DNA of 64,000 nt from Diploptera punctata (GCA_030220185.1 JASPKZ010010232.1:1-64000), one strand, 5' to 3'. Shown: positions 41,875 to 53,950, counted from the first letter of the stretch. Notes: generated from the letters alone by a model not told the origin. Numbers and translations: made by a program.

Positions 41875-42640
41875 CTCAAGCCCCAAATGGGAGTCAATGA
41901 CCGATCACATTTCAATGATTTTTGATTTACAACCAATCACAGTCGTGTTTCGCCTCAAATTTATCAACGGAAGTTTATCATATTAAAGAAAACTCCTCCT
42001 TTTTAACATTCTGAGTAGGTCATAGCATTACTTTGCAGTGACTGACTCCCTAAGAAATACGGCTTACCAGATTGTATTATATAGTGCATGAATGTCAACA
42101 CGTAGCGCATACGAGATATAATATAAAAACATTTGTAGTAATTGATTATACCACAAAAAAAAAAGAAACCACTGTTTGCACTTTCTTAAATGAATTATTT
42201 TCCAGGAAATGACGTTGCAGAAAAATATAATTGACATATTTACATCATAGGGCATCATAAATTAATTAATACCTATAACGTTGGTTATGAATTTCTCCAC
42301 TAGGATGCATTCTTACAACATTGCGATCTTTTGGCAATAAATACGTAATATTATGATCTGGTTGCAGTGATGAACAAAAGAAGCAAATGAAGCGTACCAA
42401 TCGTTTCTCATTTGTTTTCAAACATCGCCGTTTACATTAAATATATAAATATTTTAAAATAACTGTAGTTAAATAATGATTTGTGAGTAAACAGCTTAAT
42501 TTTATTCGTTAAATAGTCCTAACAAATGCCAAGCTTGATTTCCAAATTCTCTAGATAAATTCACTCCTCACTTCATGTATCGTGGATTTATCAATAATTT
42601 GGAAATCTTTCGTGGCATTACTTATGAAAAACTGATGTGT
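41875..42640. repeat. repeat H, copy 2
   Basis: Matches 11025-11615 segment by segment; contains two extra inserts (42000-42260, 42555-42600) absent from the first copy. Confidence 0.65.
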
Positions 42641-42756
42641 GTTACAAGTACTTAGTTTTAGCGAATTCCGAAGGAGGTTGCAGCCTACCAATGAAAACAG
42701 TTTTCATTTTTTACAAATATTCATTTATCCTACTTAGCAGACACCAACTATTATCA

Positions 42757-42757
42757 T

Positions 42758-42806
<49 letters not shown>
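42757..42806. repeat. (TA)n microsatellite
   Basis: Pure TA run. Confidence 0.85.
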
Positions 42807-42809
<3 letters not shown>

Positions 42810-42829
42810 CTATTATTGTGTTCTTTATG

Positions 42830-43085
42830 TAATTGTAATGTTAATGTTTTTTTAGTGTATAATGCTATTGTGTTATTATTTAATTGTAATATTATTGTGT
42901 TTTCTTTATGTAATTGTAATGTTATTGCTTTTTTTGTTGCTTATTTTTCTTTACACTAGTACCAATTATTACTTTATTGTAACGGACTGTCAAAAGCACG
43001 TACGGCTTACTGCCCGTGCGACCCATATTTGTAAATAATATTGTAAATATCTTACTTTTTGTCTAATAAAGCCCTACTATATATA
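42830..43085 (+). mobile_element. LINE 3' UTR and tail (GCACGTACGGCTT family)
   Basis: The TATGTAATTGTAATGTTATTG motif is repeated three times (42815-42930), then AAAAGCACGTACGGCTTACTG, CCCGTGCGACCCATATTTGTA, AATAAAGCCCTACTATATATA. The tail matches the - strand of 19530-19640. No coding part is preserved. Confidence 0.6.
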
Positions 43086-43575
43086 TACGTATGAGATGAA
43101 AAGAAAAAGAAACGCCTGAGACTGAATTTGAACCCAAGACTTCTAACCGCGCCACTCAGGCATTCCACAAAAAAACATTTACTTTTCTTCCTTATATATG
43201 ATTCTCTATCACGAGGAACAGCGGGACATCGTTCGTGCTGCCGTATCGTGGCTTCTTTAACAAGCATATAAAGAGAATATTTACTTATAACAATAACGCT
43301 TATTTATTTCGATGTTATGATTTAATTTTGACATTTAGCAATGAAGGTCAAATATGACGTGAAATGAAATATAAACAGCTACCCCTTGTGATAGAGAATA
43401 ATACATAAGGAATAAAAATAAATGTTTGTGCTGGAATGGCTGGTGGCGCAGTTGGGAGCGCGCTAATGTAAATAGTTAGGGGTCTCGGGTTCAAATATCG
43501 GTCCAGGCGTTTATATTTATGTTCATGCCACATTTGGCCTTGATTGCTAAATGTCAACATTTAATCATAACAACG

Positions 43576-43582
<7 letters not shown>
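43086..43582. mobile_element. cluster of tRNA-headed SINE copies in inverted orientation
   Basis: A complete + copy spans about 43376-43582: leader GTGATAGAGAATAATACATAAGG, A box TGGCGCAGTTGG, B-box-like GGTTCAAATAT, GCGTTTATATTTATG, tail TTGATTGCTAAATGTCAA. A - copy head lies at 43103-43222 (GGTTCAAATTC, TGAGTGGCGCGG). A separate - tail lies at 43300-43372. Leaders and tails mirror each other. Confidence 0.6.
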
Positions 43583-43609
<27 letters not shown>

Positions 43610-43689
43610 GAGTATATATACTCGTCTAATTTTGGTATTGTTTGTAGCTATAGCATTTTGTAAATGATTAATTTTTAATGTTTCTTTGT

Positions 43690-44160
43690 AATCTATCAGA
43701 GCTCTTCTTATCATGTCCAAAAACATATGATACATACCTAACATATCTCTCACGATCGAGAGAAAATTTAACTCTAGCTATTCCTCTACATCGAACATCT
43801 CACTATTCATCATCCTTCCTTGTTTCAGCCACACGACTCTGGAATTCCCTCCCGTTCCATGTATACTTTTATTGTTTCTTCACATTTTAAACTTTCTTTA
43901 CCAAACCATTTACTTAATCTAATTATAGGTTATTATTATTATTATTGTTATTATTATTATTGCCATTACTATTATTATTATTATTATTACTATTTTTCTT
44001 TCTTACCCCTGTAAAATTTATATTGTGTAGTTTATATCTATTATGTATCAACCATAATTCTTACTGAATGTATAATTTAACCCTGGTGAAGTGGAAGAGA
44101 TGACCTTACGGTCTTAACTCCATCAGGTAAAATAAATAAATAAATAAATAAATAAAATAA
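43690..44160 (+). mobile_element. LINE-B 3' fragment
   Basis: Encodes LSRSRENLTLAIPLHRTSHY, SSSFLVSATRLWNSLP and then a frame break; 3' UTR with (TTA)n at 43928-43990, ATTTATATTGTGTAG, GAAGTGGAAGAGATGACC, TTAACTCCATCAGGTAAAA and an (AATA)n tail. The GGCCTTATGGCC hairpin is mutated to GACCTTACGGTC with pairing largely kept. Confidence 0.7.
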
Positions 44161-44321
44161 AACAAAATAAATAAATAAGTAAATAGATATCACAACATAC
44201 TAATCGGTAATAAGGATACCATGAGCTCGTTACATCGAAACACTCATTCAACATCCCTGAACAACCAGTGACCGTTTGTCGATGTAGTTATATACAATCC
44301 TGTATATATTTCAAAGCAGTA

Positions 44322-44395
44322 GATCGATGATTCAAGTCCATGTGGGTCAGGATTTCTAAACTGACCTAAACCTTCTGGCGGCTCTACACGTCTGT
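44322..44395 (+). mobile_element. SINE-E fragment, old
   Basis: GATTCAAGTCCATGTGGGTC (B box region), GGATTTCTAAACTGACC, CCTTCTGGCGGCTCTA: 70 bp of the SINE-E head/body boundary. Confidence 0.55.
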
Positions 44396-45825
44396 GTCGT
44401 TTAATTAAATGATTCATTCAAGTTTATTAAGTCCTATGATAATCTTCGTCGAATCCATAAAATGAGTCACAAAGACCTATTTGTATAGTTCATAATATTC
44501 AATATTGTTTTTCATTATCATGGTTACGAGATAAATTGATTTTTCGGCTTACGTAAGGTCAGTCAAATTTATTTCTGGGACCATTGCATGCCATTTTCAC
44601 AAAACATGCATCCTCGAATGACTATATTGATTAGAAATTAATACTCGCCGGTTTCAGTATATAATGTAACGTATAGGCCTATAAGGTTATAAATTATGTT
44701 TTCTTTTATTTTTCTTTTGGCGTTTTGCGATCGTGACTTTATATCTTGACGTAATTCTTTTAAGTTTGTATTGCGTGATTTTCAATCTGATATTAAAGCG
44801 TCTATAAATAACAGTTAAATAAAGTATGCCATCAGAAAACGGAACCAATAGTGACTAGCGAGTAATTGGACGAGATGTTTTGGACCAATATAACTTAACT
44901 GAATGAACAAAAAATGGACGTACAGTTAGGAGACGGAATAATAAATTGGACGAAATATATTGGACTAAAAATTGAGGGAATGCGATTGGACGAAACTTCT
45001 GCTAACCGTATGTATGCATATAACTCTGTAGGTCGCATGTTTATATGTTTCATTAATTTATAGTATGATGTGGGATCGTAGGGTCACTTCTTTAAGTTTA
45101 TAATTTAATGTTCCTTACATTATGAAGGCCTATATTAAAACATATATTAGAATGTTTTTATAATCTACTTTTACATAGTATTTTTATTGTGATGTTTCAA
45201 TTACAATTCCATACTTTATACTATAATGTTTTAAAGTTTCTATATTTTAATTTGTGGCGATGAACCGGCATTCTCATATGTTTTGAATAACATAATTGCT
45301 AATTTTATTATGTTTGTAATTTTTCAGAGTTTGCAAATTTATAAATTGCTCATACTTTATATTAAAATTATTTAACGTTTCTACATTTTATTTTGTGGCC
45401 TTGTGTTAGGAATAATAAGCTTATACTTCCTTTTTTGTGTCGTGATGTGATTACGTTGTGTTTTAGCTTGAAATGTTGTATTCATAAGTTGAATAGCAGT
45501 TACTTATGTCTTACTGTTACGATATAAATGAATATTTAAGTTTTTCAGTTGTTTTGTATTTCATGTGCATATACTGTATTGTAGCATTTTTTATTTTTGC
45601 TCTTTATATCGTGATGTTTGTGAGATTAATTTCTTTTAATTTTTAGGCTATGTAAACTTTTTAACTGAACTATGCTAATTTGAATTTATATTTTTTATAC
45701 TTTTCTATAATTTGAAAGTATTAAATTCATGTTCATATATATTGAATTTATAGTTGTCGCATCATGTATTGTATAATTTACTGTTTATGCTGAGCTGAAC
45801 AACTTGCTGTGGGGGTATTGTTGTT

Positions 45826-46200
45826 GCAGCGACGTCAGGGTTCAGGTGAGCGGTTCAGACAGAAGAACTGTACATTTTCTAAACATACCGAACATTAAGA
45901 AAAATACAGAAAGACTGGAATTGACGACTTCGAGGTCACCGTTTCTGGATTAATTTATACATTTTCTTTCCTGCAGTTGTATTAGCTCTCCTACCTGATT
46001 TATTTAACTTCATTCATTTCTCTACAGCGGGTTGTTCAGTTCAGTATATAACAATAGTTGTTTGTTGTATGTATGATTTGATTTGTACTTTATATTATCA
46101 TAATGTAATATGTATTTAATTTTTTTGTGTAATTCTACTATACGCTGGTTGAATGGAAGTGAAGGCCTTATGGCCTTAACTCTGCCAGCTAAAATAAAGA

Positions 46201-46243
<43 letters not shown>
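45826..46243 (+). mobile_element. LINE-B 3' end inserted in superrepeat unit 1
   Basis: CGCTGGTTGAATGGAAGTGA, AGGCCTTATGGCCTTAACTC, TGCCAGCTAAAATAAAG and (ATT)n to 46243. TATTGTTGTTG before and TATTGTTGTG after are a likely target duplication. The 5' boundary is uncertain. Confidence 0.6.
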
Positions 46244-46268
46244 TGTTGTGCCTTATATTACAATGTAG

Positions 46269-46308
46269 TTGGAAGTTTTTAACATTTGTTTATCCAGTTT
46301 GTATCACC
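46269..46308 (+). other. exon-like 40-mer, diverged founder copy
   Basis: Preceded by TATTACAATGTAG and followed by GTAAGA. It matches the array 40-mer at roughly three quarters of positions (TTGGAAGTTTTTAACATTTG..TATCCAGTTTG) and has exactly the same length. Confidence 0.55.
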
Positions 46309-46656
46309 GTAAGAGTCTCATCACACTAATACATGCTTAAGAACATAAAACAATGCAACGACTGTAAGGTTATATATTATGCTTTTTTAATTTGACACTT
46401 CTGCGATCATGTCTTTATATCTCGACGTAATTTTTATAAGTTTGTATTTTGTAATTTTTAATTAAATGTTAAGTAATCGATAAATAACAAGTAATAAAAC
46501 ATATTGTCGATTACGTAAAGAATTTCTGTGAAGTGAATGCCTTCTGTTATTTTACGTAACCTACGTAACGAGGGGCAACGTCGAAGACATAAAATGGATC
46601 ACAATCGCTTGTTATTTGTATTGTTTACATGTTTTTAATAATGCTATTCACTAACA

Positions 46657-47584
46657 TGGTTACGAGGTTAATTATTTTTAGGTTTAGATAAGGTCGGTCA
46701 AAATTTTATTTCTGGAATAGTTATACGCCATTTTTTACCTGTAAAATTAATCAGGATAATTTACTGTAAATGAACATTTGCTGGTTTTTGAAGGTTAGAG
46801 TTAATTTCAGCATTCTATCAATAGCGAATAATACGTTATTGAGCGAAATAGTTTGGAAGACATTGATAAAAAAATAATTTAAACTTGAATGACGAAAAAA
46901 GCAAATTGGACTAAATAACATATTGGAAGAGAAAACAATTGGTTGGAAGGTAACTAGACGAAAATTCTGCTAACTGTAAGTAAGCATATAACTTTGTAGA
47001 TTGTATGTTGACATATTTCCTTAATCTATATTACGAGATATATAAAATCACTTAAGTTTGTATTTTAATGTTCATATACCAATATGCCTCCTCGAACTTC
47101 CAGGAAGATTAGAAGTGAATATTTTCTGGTTTATGAGAGTTACAGTATTCTATTAATAGCAAATAATATGTTATTAGGCGAGATATTTTTAGGCGAAAAT
47201 CTAAATGGACTATTAAAATTGGATGCAAAGTTAATAAAAGAAAAAAATATATACGACTAAATAAAACATTGGACCAGAAAAGATTGTAAGACATCTGATT
47301 TGAGGAAATTTCTGCACATTAAATATTTTTAATTTATCAAATAGAATTGAGTATATGAGAAACAATTGGTATGAACATGTTAAAAGAATGCCTATAGATA
47401 GAATCCCTCAGCTGTTATCAAAGTATAAACCAATAGGACATAGATAGAAGTGTTGGACGCCCATTTAATAGATGGGAATATTCATTAAATCCCCTTGATG
47501 ACAAAACAGGTCAAAAGGCCTAATTTAATTAAATAGAAGAAGAAATATATACACACACATAACCTAATCCGTATGTTTATATGT

Positions 47585-47627
<43 letters not shown>

Positions 47628-48620
47628 TAAAATATTGTAATATATTTTACGGTTATAATGTATTTTTTACGTACTTTGTATTCTAATATTTTTAATTTTA
47701 CAGAGTTTATAAAATATTTTGATGCTTTATGTTATAAAGATAAAAACATTCTATATTTCAGTTCTTTATGTTGTATTCTCTTAAATTTAGAATAATATAC
47801 TTAATTTTGTTATGTGATATTTCAGGTTGAACTGTGATGTTCATAAATTGGAAAAGCAGTTTAACTTTTACTGTTATATTATGAATTTCTAAAACTTTTC
47901 AATGTGTTGTATTTCATGTGCATATATTATGAATACTGTGTTTTATTTTTGCTTTATATCTTGACATTTGTAATTTTGTTTTTAATTTGTAGACCTATTG
48001 TGAACTTTCTATCTGAACCATATTAATTTTAATTTCCTATGTAATTTTTTTTTTTACTTTTCAGAAATTTGAATACATTAAGTTTATATACCTTTTAATT
48101 CATTTTTGCAGTCTGTACGAAACATAATGTATTATAAAGTTGTGATTTATGTGTATAAAGGGCTATGTTTTAGGTTGCACTTGATATTATCTTATGGTGT
48201 TTGCATGCATTTTCTTAAAAGTAATTTGAAGTTTTTAACATTTATTTATCCAGTTTGCAACATGATAAGTTTCTGAATTCCGTTTCCTTTTATCCTCATC
48301 ATAGTGATACAGATTTAAGTGTAACATTTAAAACATTGTTTTAAGTTCATAAATTATACTTTTTTATGCCGATACTGTGATCATATCTTCATATGTGTTA
48401 TTTTATAAGTTTGTATTTCGTAATTTGTAATATGATATTATACCGTCTATAAGTAACAATTAAATAAAACATATTGTCGATTTCGTAAATAATTTATATG
48501 AAGTGATCATATTGTTTTATTTTACGTAACCCACGCAACGTGGATTAAGTCCAAGCCATAAAATGCATCACAACCACCTGTAATTTGTATTGTTCACAAT
48601 TTTTAATATTATTTATCACT
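46657..48620 (+). repeat. 2-kb superrepeat, unit 2
   Basis: Starts CATGGTTACGAGGTTAATT, has AGTTATACGCCATTTTT, AGCGAAATAGTTTGGAAGAC, GAAGATTAGAAGTGAATATTTT, TTGTAGACCTATTGTGAAC. Its 40-mer (about 48218-48262) has lost the donor (CATGATAAGT). It carries a LINE insertion at 47345-47530 and (TA)n at 47588-47621. Confidence 0.75.
47345..47530 (+). pseudogene. LINE C-terminal fragment
   Basis: MRNNWYEHVKRMPIDRIPQL, LSKYKPIGHR, stop, VGRPFNRWE-like in another frame, LIKLNRRRN and a GAAGAAG end: the R-M-P-x-x-R-I-P and GRP..RW signature of RTE-like elements. Confidence 0.6.
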
Positions 48621-49464
48621 AACATAATTACGAGGTAAATTAATTTTCAGGAGTATGTAAGGTCGGATAAACTATTATTTTTGGGACAGTTATACGCCAT
48701 TTTTGCCTCCTCCAGTGACCAGAATAACTGTATAATAATATTTTCAGGTTTATGAGAGTTAAAGATAACATCAATTATCTACCAATTTCGAACAGTGGGT
48801 TATTGGGCGAAGTAGTCTGGACGAAATTGATAACACGGATTTAAAGAACAGAAAAGTAAATTTGACTAAATAACATAATGGGCGGAAAGTGACTGGACAT
48901 AAATTCTGTTACATGTACTTATGCTTATAACTTTATATTTGAATGATTTAAATGATCTTGATATGTTTAAAATATACTTTGTTACCTTATGTTATAATCA
49001 AATTAAGTTTATATATGTTAGTTTGTGATCTTGTGTTCTTATAAGTTAAGAATAATATACTTCCTCATTTTGTTTTATGTATTAACATGAACTGTGGTCC
49101 CATTAGTTAGGAAAGCAGATTCGTAGCTTTTACTGTTATATTGATGGATTTGTGAAGTTTTACAGTTAATTGTATTTTATGTGCATGTATTATGAAATCT
49201 GTGTTCTATTTTTGCTTTATGTCTTGATATTTGTAATTCTGATTTTAATTTGTAGACCTATTGTGAACGTTGTATCGGAACAACATTAATTGTATTTTCC
49301 ATTTTTTTTTACTTTTCAATAATTTGAATGCAATAAGTTTATATATTTCTCATTTAGCTATCTCTATCACATAATATAATGTATTATACAAGTTAGTGAT
49401 GAGTGTAAATATATTTTTAGGATGCAGTTTAAATTATATTAAGATATGTGTTTGTAATTTCTTT

Positions 49465-52400
49465 CAATGCAGTTTGAAGATTTTGACATTTGTTATCCAG
49501 TTTGCAACATGGTACGTTTCTGCATTATGTTTTTTTATATTTAACGTAGTGATATATATTTAAGTGTACACTTTAAAAGACCGTTTAATTATAAACATTA
49601 ACTTTCTATTTTATTTTAACTTTACTGTGATCGTTTCTTCATATCAAATTTTATTATATAAGTATGTATTTTCTTTCAATTAAGGTTGAAGATGTTGGCA
49701 TTTGTTTAACCAGTTTGCAACATGGTAAGTTTCTGCATTTTTTTATAGAAGTGATATATATTTATGTGTATAATTTAAAAGAAAGTTTAGTTACAAAAAT
49801 TAACTTTTTTCTTTTGATTTTTGACTTTACTGTGATCGTTTCTTCATATCAAATTTTATTATATAAGTATGTGTTTTCTTTCAATGTAGGTTGAAGATGT
49901 TGGCATTTGTTCATCCAATTTACAACATGGTAAGTTCCTGCATTTTTTTTATTTTTATCGTAGTGATATATATTTATGTGTATAATTTAAAAGAACGTTT
50001 AGTTATAAAAATTAACTATTTTTTTATATTTTTAACTTTACAGTGATCATTTCTTCATATCAAATTTTATTATATAAGTATGTATTTTCTTTCAATGTAG
50101 GTTGAAGATGTTGGCATTTGTTTATCCAGTTTACAACATGGTAAGTTTCTGCATTTTTTATTTTTATCGTAGTGATACATATTTATGTGTATAATTTAAA
50201 AGAACGTTTAGTTATAAAAATTAACTTTTTTTTTATTTTTAACTTTACTGTGATCGTTTCTTCATATCAAATTTTATTATATAAGTATGTATTTTCTTTC
50301 ATTATAGGTTGAAGATTTGTCTATCCAATTTGCAACACGGTAAGTTTCTGCATTTTTTTTATTTCTATCGTAGTGATATATATTTACTTACTTAATCACT
50401 GGCACTATCGAACCCGTAGGTTCATGGCCGCACGGACATAAGCTCTCCATACATCCCTATCCTGAGCTAATGCTTTCCAATCATTCCCTCTATAATCTAC
50501 TTCCCTCAAATCATAGTTAATGTTATTCTCCCACCTCATTCTTGGTCTACCAACTGGGCGTTTTCCCTCTGGCTTTCCTACAAGAACCTTCCATGCAAGT
50601 CTTTCATTCCCCATACGTGCAACATGTCCTGCCCATCGCAGTCTACGAGACTTAACAGTTCTTATTAAATCTGGCTTCCTATAAAGACCATGTAGTTCAT
50701 TGTTATGTAGTCTTCTCCATTCACCTGTCTGTTCATCTCTCTTTGGTCCAAAAATTTTCCTAAGTACTTTATTCTCAAATACTTGTAATCTCCTTTCCTC
50801 CCTTAAAGTAAGAGTGCATGTTTCGCACCCATATAATATAACTGGTAGAATAATAGTTTTATATATTTTCAGTTTAACGTTTTTTGAAAGGAGTTGGGAC
50901 ATCAAGAGTCTCTGCAATGCATAATAGCACGCATTTCCAGAATTGAGCATATGTTTAATTTCTTTGTGCATCTCATTCCTATTTGTGATTATTGTTCCTA
51001 GGTATTTGAATTCATCCAGATCCTCAAAATTTCCCTCATTTGTCACTAGCTGTCCATTTCCATTATTTAATGAATTTCTACGTGTGACCATATATTTAGT
51101 TTTATTGATATTTACTTCTAGCCCTAATTTCTTAGTGTTACTCAACAGTGTGTGCGTGTTGTCCTTTAGTATCTCCTCGCTATCGGCCAACAATACTACA
51201 TCATCAGCATAAACTAACAGCTTATTAATACCATTCAGTTGTAAGCCTTCCTCATTCTCTAAAGATTTAATGGCATGCTCTAGTACAAAATTAAATAGTA
51301 GAGGAGATAGTGCATCTCCTTGCTTCAACCCATTCTGGATTTCAAAAGTGTCCGAAAATTGTTTGCCCACACGCACCCTAATATTTGTGCCATTTAGATA
51401 CATTCGTATAAGTCTAACTAACTTTTTAGGAATTCCGAACTCCATCAGGATACTATATATCTTCTCCCTCTTAATTGAATCATATGATTTTATGTGTATA
51501 ATTTAAAAGAACGTTTAGTTATAACAATTAACTCTTTTTATTTTTAACTTTACTGTGATCGTTTCTTCATATCAAAGTTTATTATATACGTATGTATTTT
51601 CTTTCAATGTAGGTTGAAGATGTTGGCATTTGTTTATCCAGTTTGCAACTTGGTAAGTTTCTGCATTTTTTATTTTTATCGTAGTGATATATATTTATGT
51701 GTATGATTTAAAAGAACGTTTGGTTATAAAAATTAACTTTCTATTTTATTTTAACTTTACTGTGATCGTTTCTTCATATCAAATTTTATTATATAAGTAT
51801 GTATTTTCTTTCAATTAAGGTTGAAGATGTTGGAATTTGTTTAACCAGTTTGCAACATGGTAAGTTTCTGCATTTTTTTAATCGTAGTGATATATATTTA
51901 TGTGTACAATTTAAAAGAACGTTTAGTTATAAAAATTAACTTTTTTCTTTTGATTTTTGACTTTACTGTGATCGTTTCTTTATATCAAATTTTATTATAT
52001 AAGTATGTGTTTTCTTTCAATATAGTTTGAAGATGTTGGCATTTGTTCATCCAATTTGCAACATGGTAAGTTCCTGCATTTCTTTTATTTTTATCGTAGT
52101 GATATGTATTTATGTGTATAATTTAAAAAAACGTTTAGTTATAAAAATTAACAATTTTTTTATATTTTTAACTTTACAGTGATCATTTCTTCATATCAAA
52201 TTTTATTATATAAGTATGTATTTTCTTTCAATGTAGGTTGAAGGTGTTGGCATTTGTTTATCCAGTTGGCAACATGGTAAGTTCCTGCATTTTTTATTTT
52301 TATCGTAGTGATATATATTAGGTGTATAATTTAAAAGAACGTTTAGTTATAAAAAATAACTTTGTTTATTTTTAACTTTACTGTGATCGTTTCTTCATAT

Positions 52401-53950
52401 CAAATTTTATTATATAACTATGACTTTCTTTCAAGGTAGGTTCAAGATATTGGCATTTGTTTGTCCAGTTTGCAACATGGTAAGTTTCTGCATTTTTTTC
52501 TATTTTTATCGTAGTGATATATATTTATGTGTATAATTTAAAAGAACGTTTGGTTATAAAAATTAACTTTCTATTTTATTTTAACTTTACTGTGATCGTT
52601 TCTTCATATCAAATTTTATTATATAAGTATGTACTTTCTTTCAATTAAGGTTGAAGATGTTGGCATTTGTTTAACCAGTTTGCAACATGGTAAGTTTCTG
52701 CATTTTTTTAATCGTAGTGATATATATTTATGTGTACAATTTAAAAGAACGTTTAGTTATAAAAATTAACTTTTTTCTTTTGATTTTTGACTTTACTGTG
52801 ATCGTTTCTTCATATCAAATTTTATTATATAAGTATGCGTTTTCTTTCAATGTAGGTTGAAGATGTTAGCATTTGTTCATCCAATTTGCAACATGGTAAG
52901 TTCCTGCATTTCTTTTATTTTTATCGTAGTGATATGTATTTATGTGTATAATTTAAAAGAACGTTTAGTTATAAAAATTAACTATTTTTTATATTTTTAA
53001 CTTTACAGTGATCATTTCTTCATATCAAATTTTATTATATAAGTATGTATTTTCTTTCAATGTAGGTTGAAGATGTTGGCATTTGTTTATCCAGTTGGCA
53101 ACATGGTAAGTTCCTGCATTTTTTTATTTTTATCGTAGTGATATATATTTAAGTGTATAATTTAAAAGAACGTTTAGTTATAAAAATTAACTTTTTTTTT
53201 ATTTTTAACTTTATTGTGATCGTTTCTTCATATCAAATTTCATTATATAAGTATGTATTTTCTTTCAATGTAGGTTGAAGGTGTTGGCATTTGATTACCC
53301 AGTTTGCAACATGGTAAGTTTCTGCATTTTCTTATTTTTATCGTAGTGATATATATATTTATGTGTATTATTTAAAGGAACGTTTAGTTATATAAATTAA
53401 CTTTTTTTTTATTTTTAACTTTACTGTGATCGTTTCTTCATATCAAATTTTATTATATAAGTATGTATTTTCTTTCAATGTAGGTTGAATATGTTGGCAT
53501 TTGTTTATCCAGATTACAACATGGTAAGTTTCTGCATTTTTTTATTTTTATCGTAGTGATATATATTTAAGTGTATAATTTAAAAGAAGGTTTAGTTATA
53601 AAAATGAACTTTTTTTTTTTCTATTTTTGACTTTACTGTGATCGTTTCTTCATATACAATTTTATTATATAAGTATGTATTTTCTTTCAATGTAGGGTGA
53701 AGGTGTTGGCATTTGTTTATCCAGTTTGCAACATGGTAAGTTTGTGCATTATTTTATTTTTATCGTAGTGATATATATTTAAGTGTATAATTTTAAACAA
53801 CGTTTAGTTATAAAAATTATTTTTTTTTATTTTTGACTTTACTGTGATCGTTTCTTCATATCAAATTTTATTATATAAGTATGTATTTTCTTTCAATGTA
53901 GGTTGAAGATGTTGGCATTTGTTTATCCAGTTTGCAACATGGTAAGTTTC
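49465..53950 (+). repeat. tandem array of a 208-bp cassette with exon-like 40-mers
   Basis: Seventeen cassettes, spacing 202-212 bp, with a LINE-A insertion between the fifth and sixth. Each reads: branch-like TTTTTAACTTTACTGTGATC, TTTTCTTTCAATGTAG, a 40-mer, GTAAGTTTCTGCATTTTTT, TATCGTAGTGATATATATTT, ATAATTTAAAAGAACGTTTAG. 40-mers start at 49473, 49685, 49890, 50101, 50308, 51613, 51820, 52026, 52237, 52440, 52650, 52856, 53066, 53274, 53484, 53696 and 53902. All have AG immediately before; 16 have GTAAGT after, the first GTACGT. The one at 50308 is 32 nt and the first 39 nt; the rest are 40 nt. One reading frame is open through a single 40-mer (VEDVGICLSSLQH), but joining two puts TGA at the junction (CAT GGT TGA). 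Confidence 0.9.
50392..51488 (-). mobile_element. LINE-A, young 5'-truncated insertion with intact RT 3' half
   Basis: On - the frame is open from the truncation point (about 51488, before SYDSIKREKIYSILMEFGIP) to the stop at 50405, about 360 codons. It carries QNGLKQGDALSPLLFNFVLE (RT motif 4), LLVYADDVVLLADS (YADD, motif 5), FKYLGTIITNRNE, VILYGCETCTLTLREERR, GEWRRLHNNELHGLYRKP, RRLRWAGHVARMGNERLAW and GRPRMRWENNINYDL. The N-terminal RT with the first catalytic aspartate and any endonuclease are missing, so it cannot mobilise itself. The first ATG at 51443 is only internal. The 3' tail is GTGATTAAGTAAGT. Flank duplication is short (TTTA). RTE-like by its C-terminus. It lies antisense to the 40-mers. 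Confidence 0.85.

Larger units (their letters stand above)
44521..46656 (+). repeat. 2-kb superrepeat, unit 1
   Basis: Begins TGGTTACGAGATAAATTGATT, AAGGTCAGTCAAATTTATTTC and continues with ATTGGACGA blocks, GCTAACCGTATGTATGCATA, a TTAAGAATAATATACTTCC-like segment, an exon-like 40-mer at 46269-46308 and CTTTATATCTCGACGTAATTT near its end. Interrupted by LINE-B at about 45826-46243. Shares the same order with units 2-4. Confidence 0.75.

Noticed and set aside
45826..45850. Mini-exon TTGCAG..CAGGTGAGC in superrepeat unit 1
   Set aside because: It lies at or inside the LINE-B insertion and is not repeated in the other units.
50405..51445. Host gene of 346 codons
   Set aside because: Clear non-LTR RT motifs (GDALSPLLF, YADD), eight other copies in the window, and truncation at the array junction.
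49465..53950. CRISPR-like array
   Set aside because: The whole 208-bp cassette is repeated, with no short repeat/unique spacer pattern, and the context is an animal nuclear genome.
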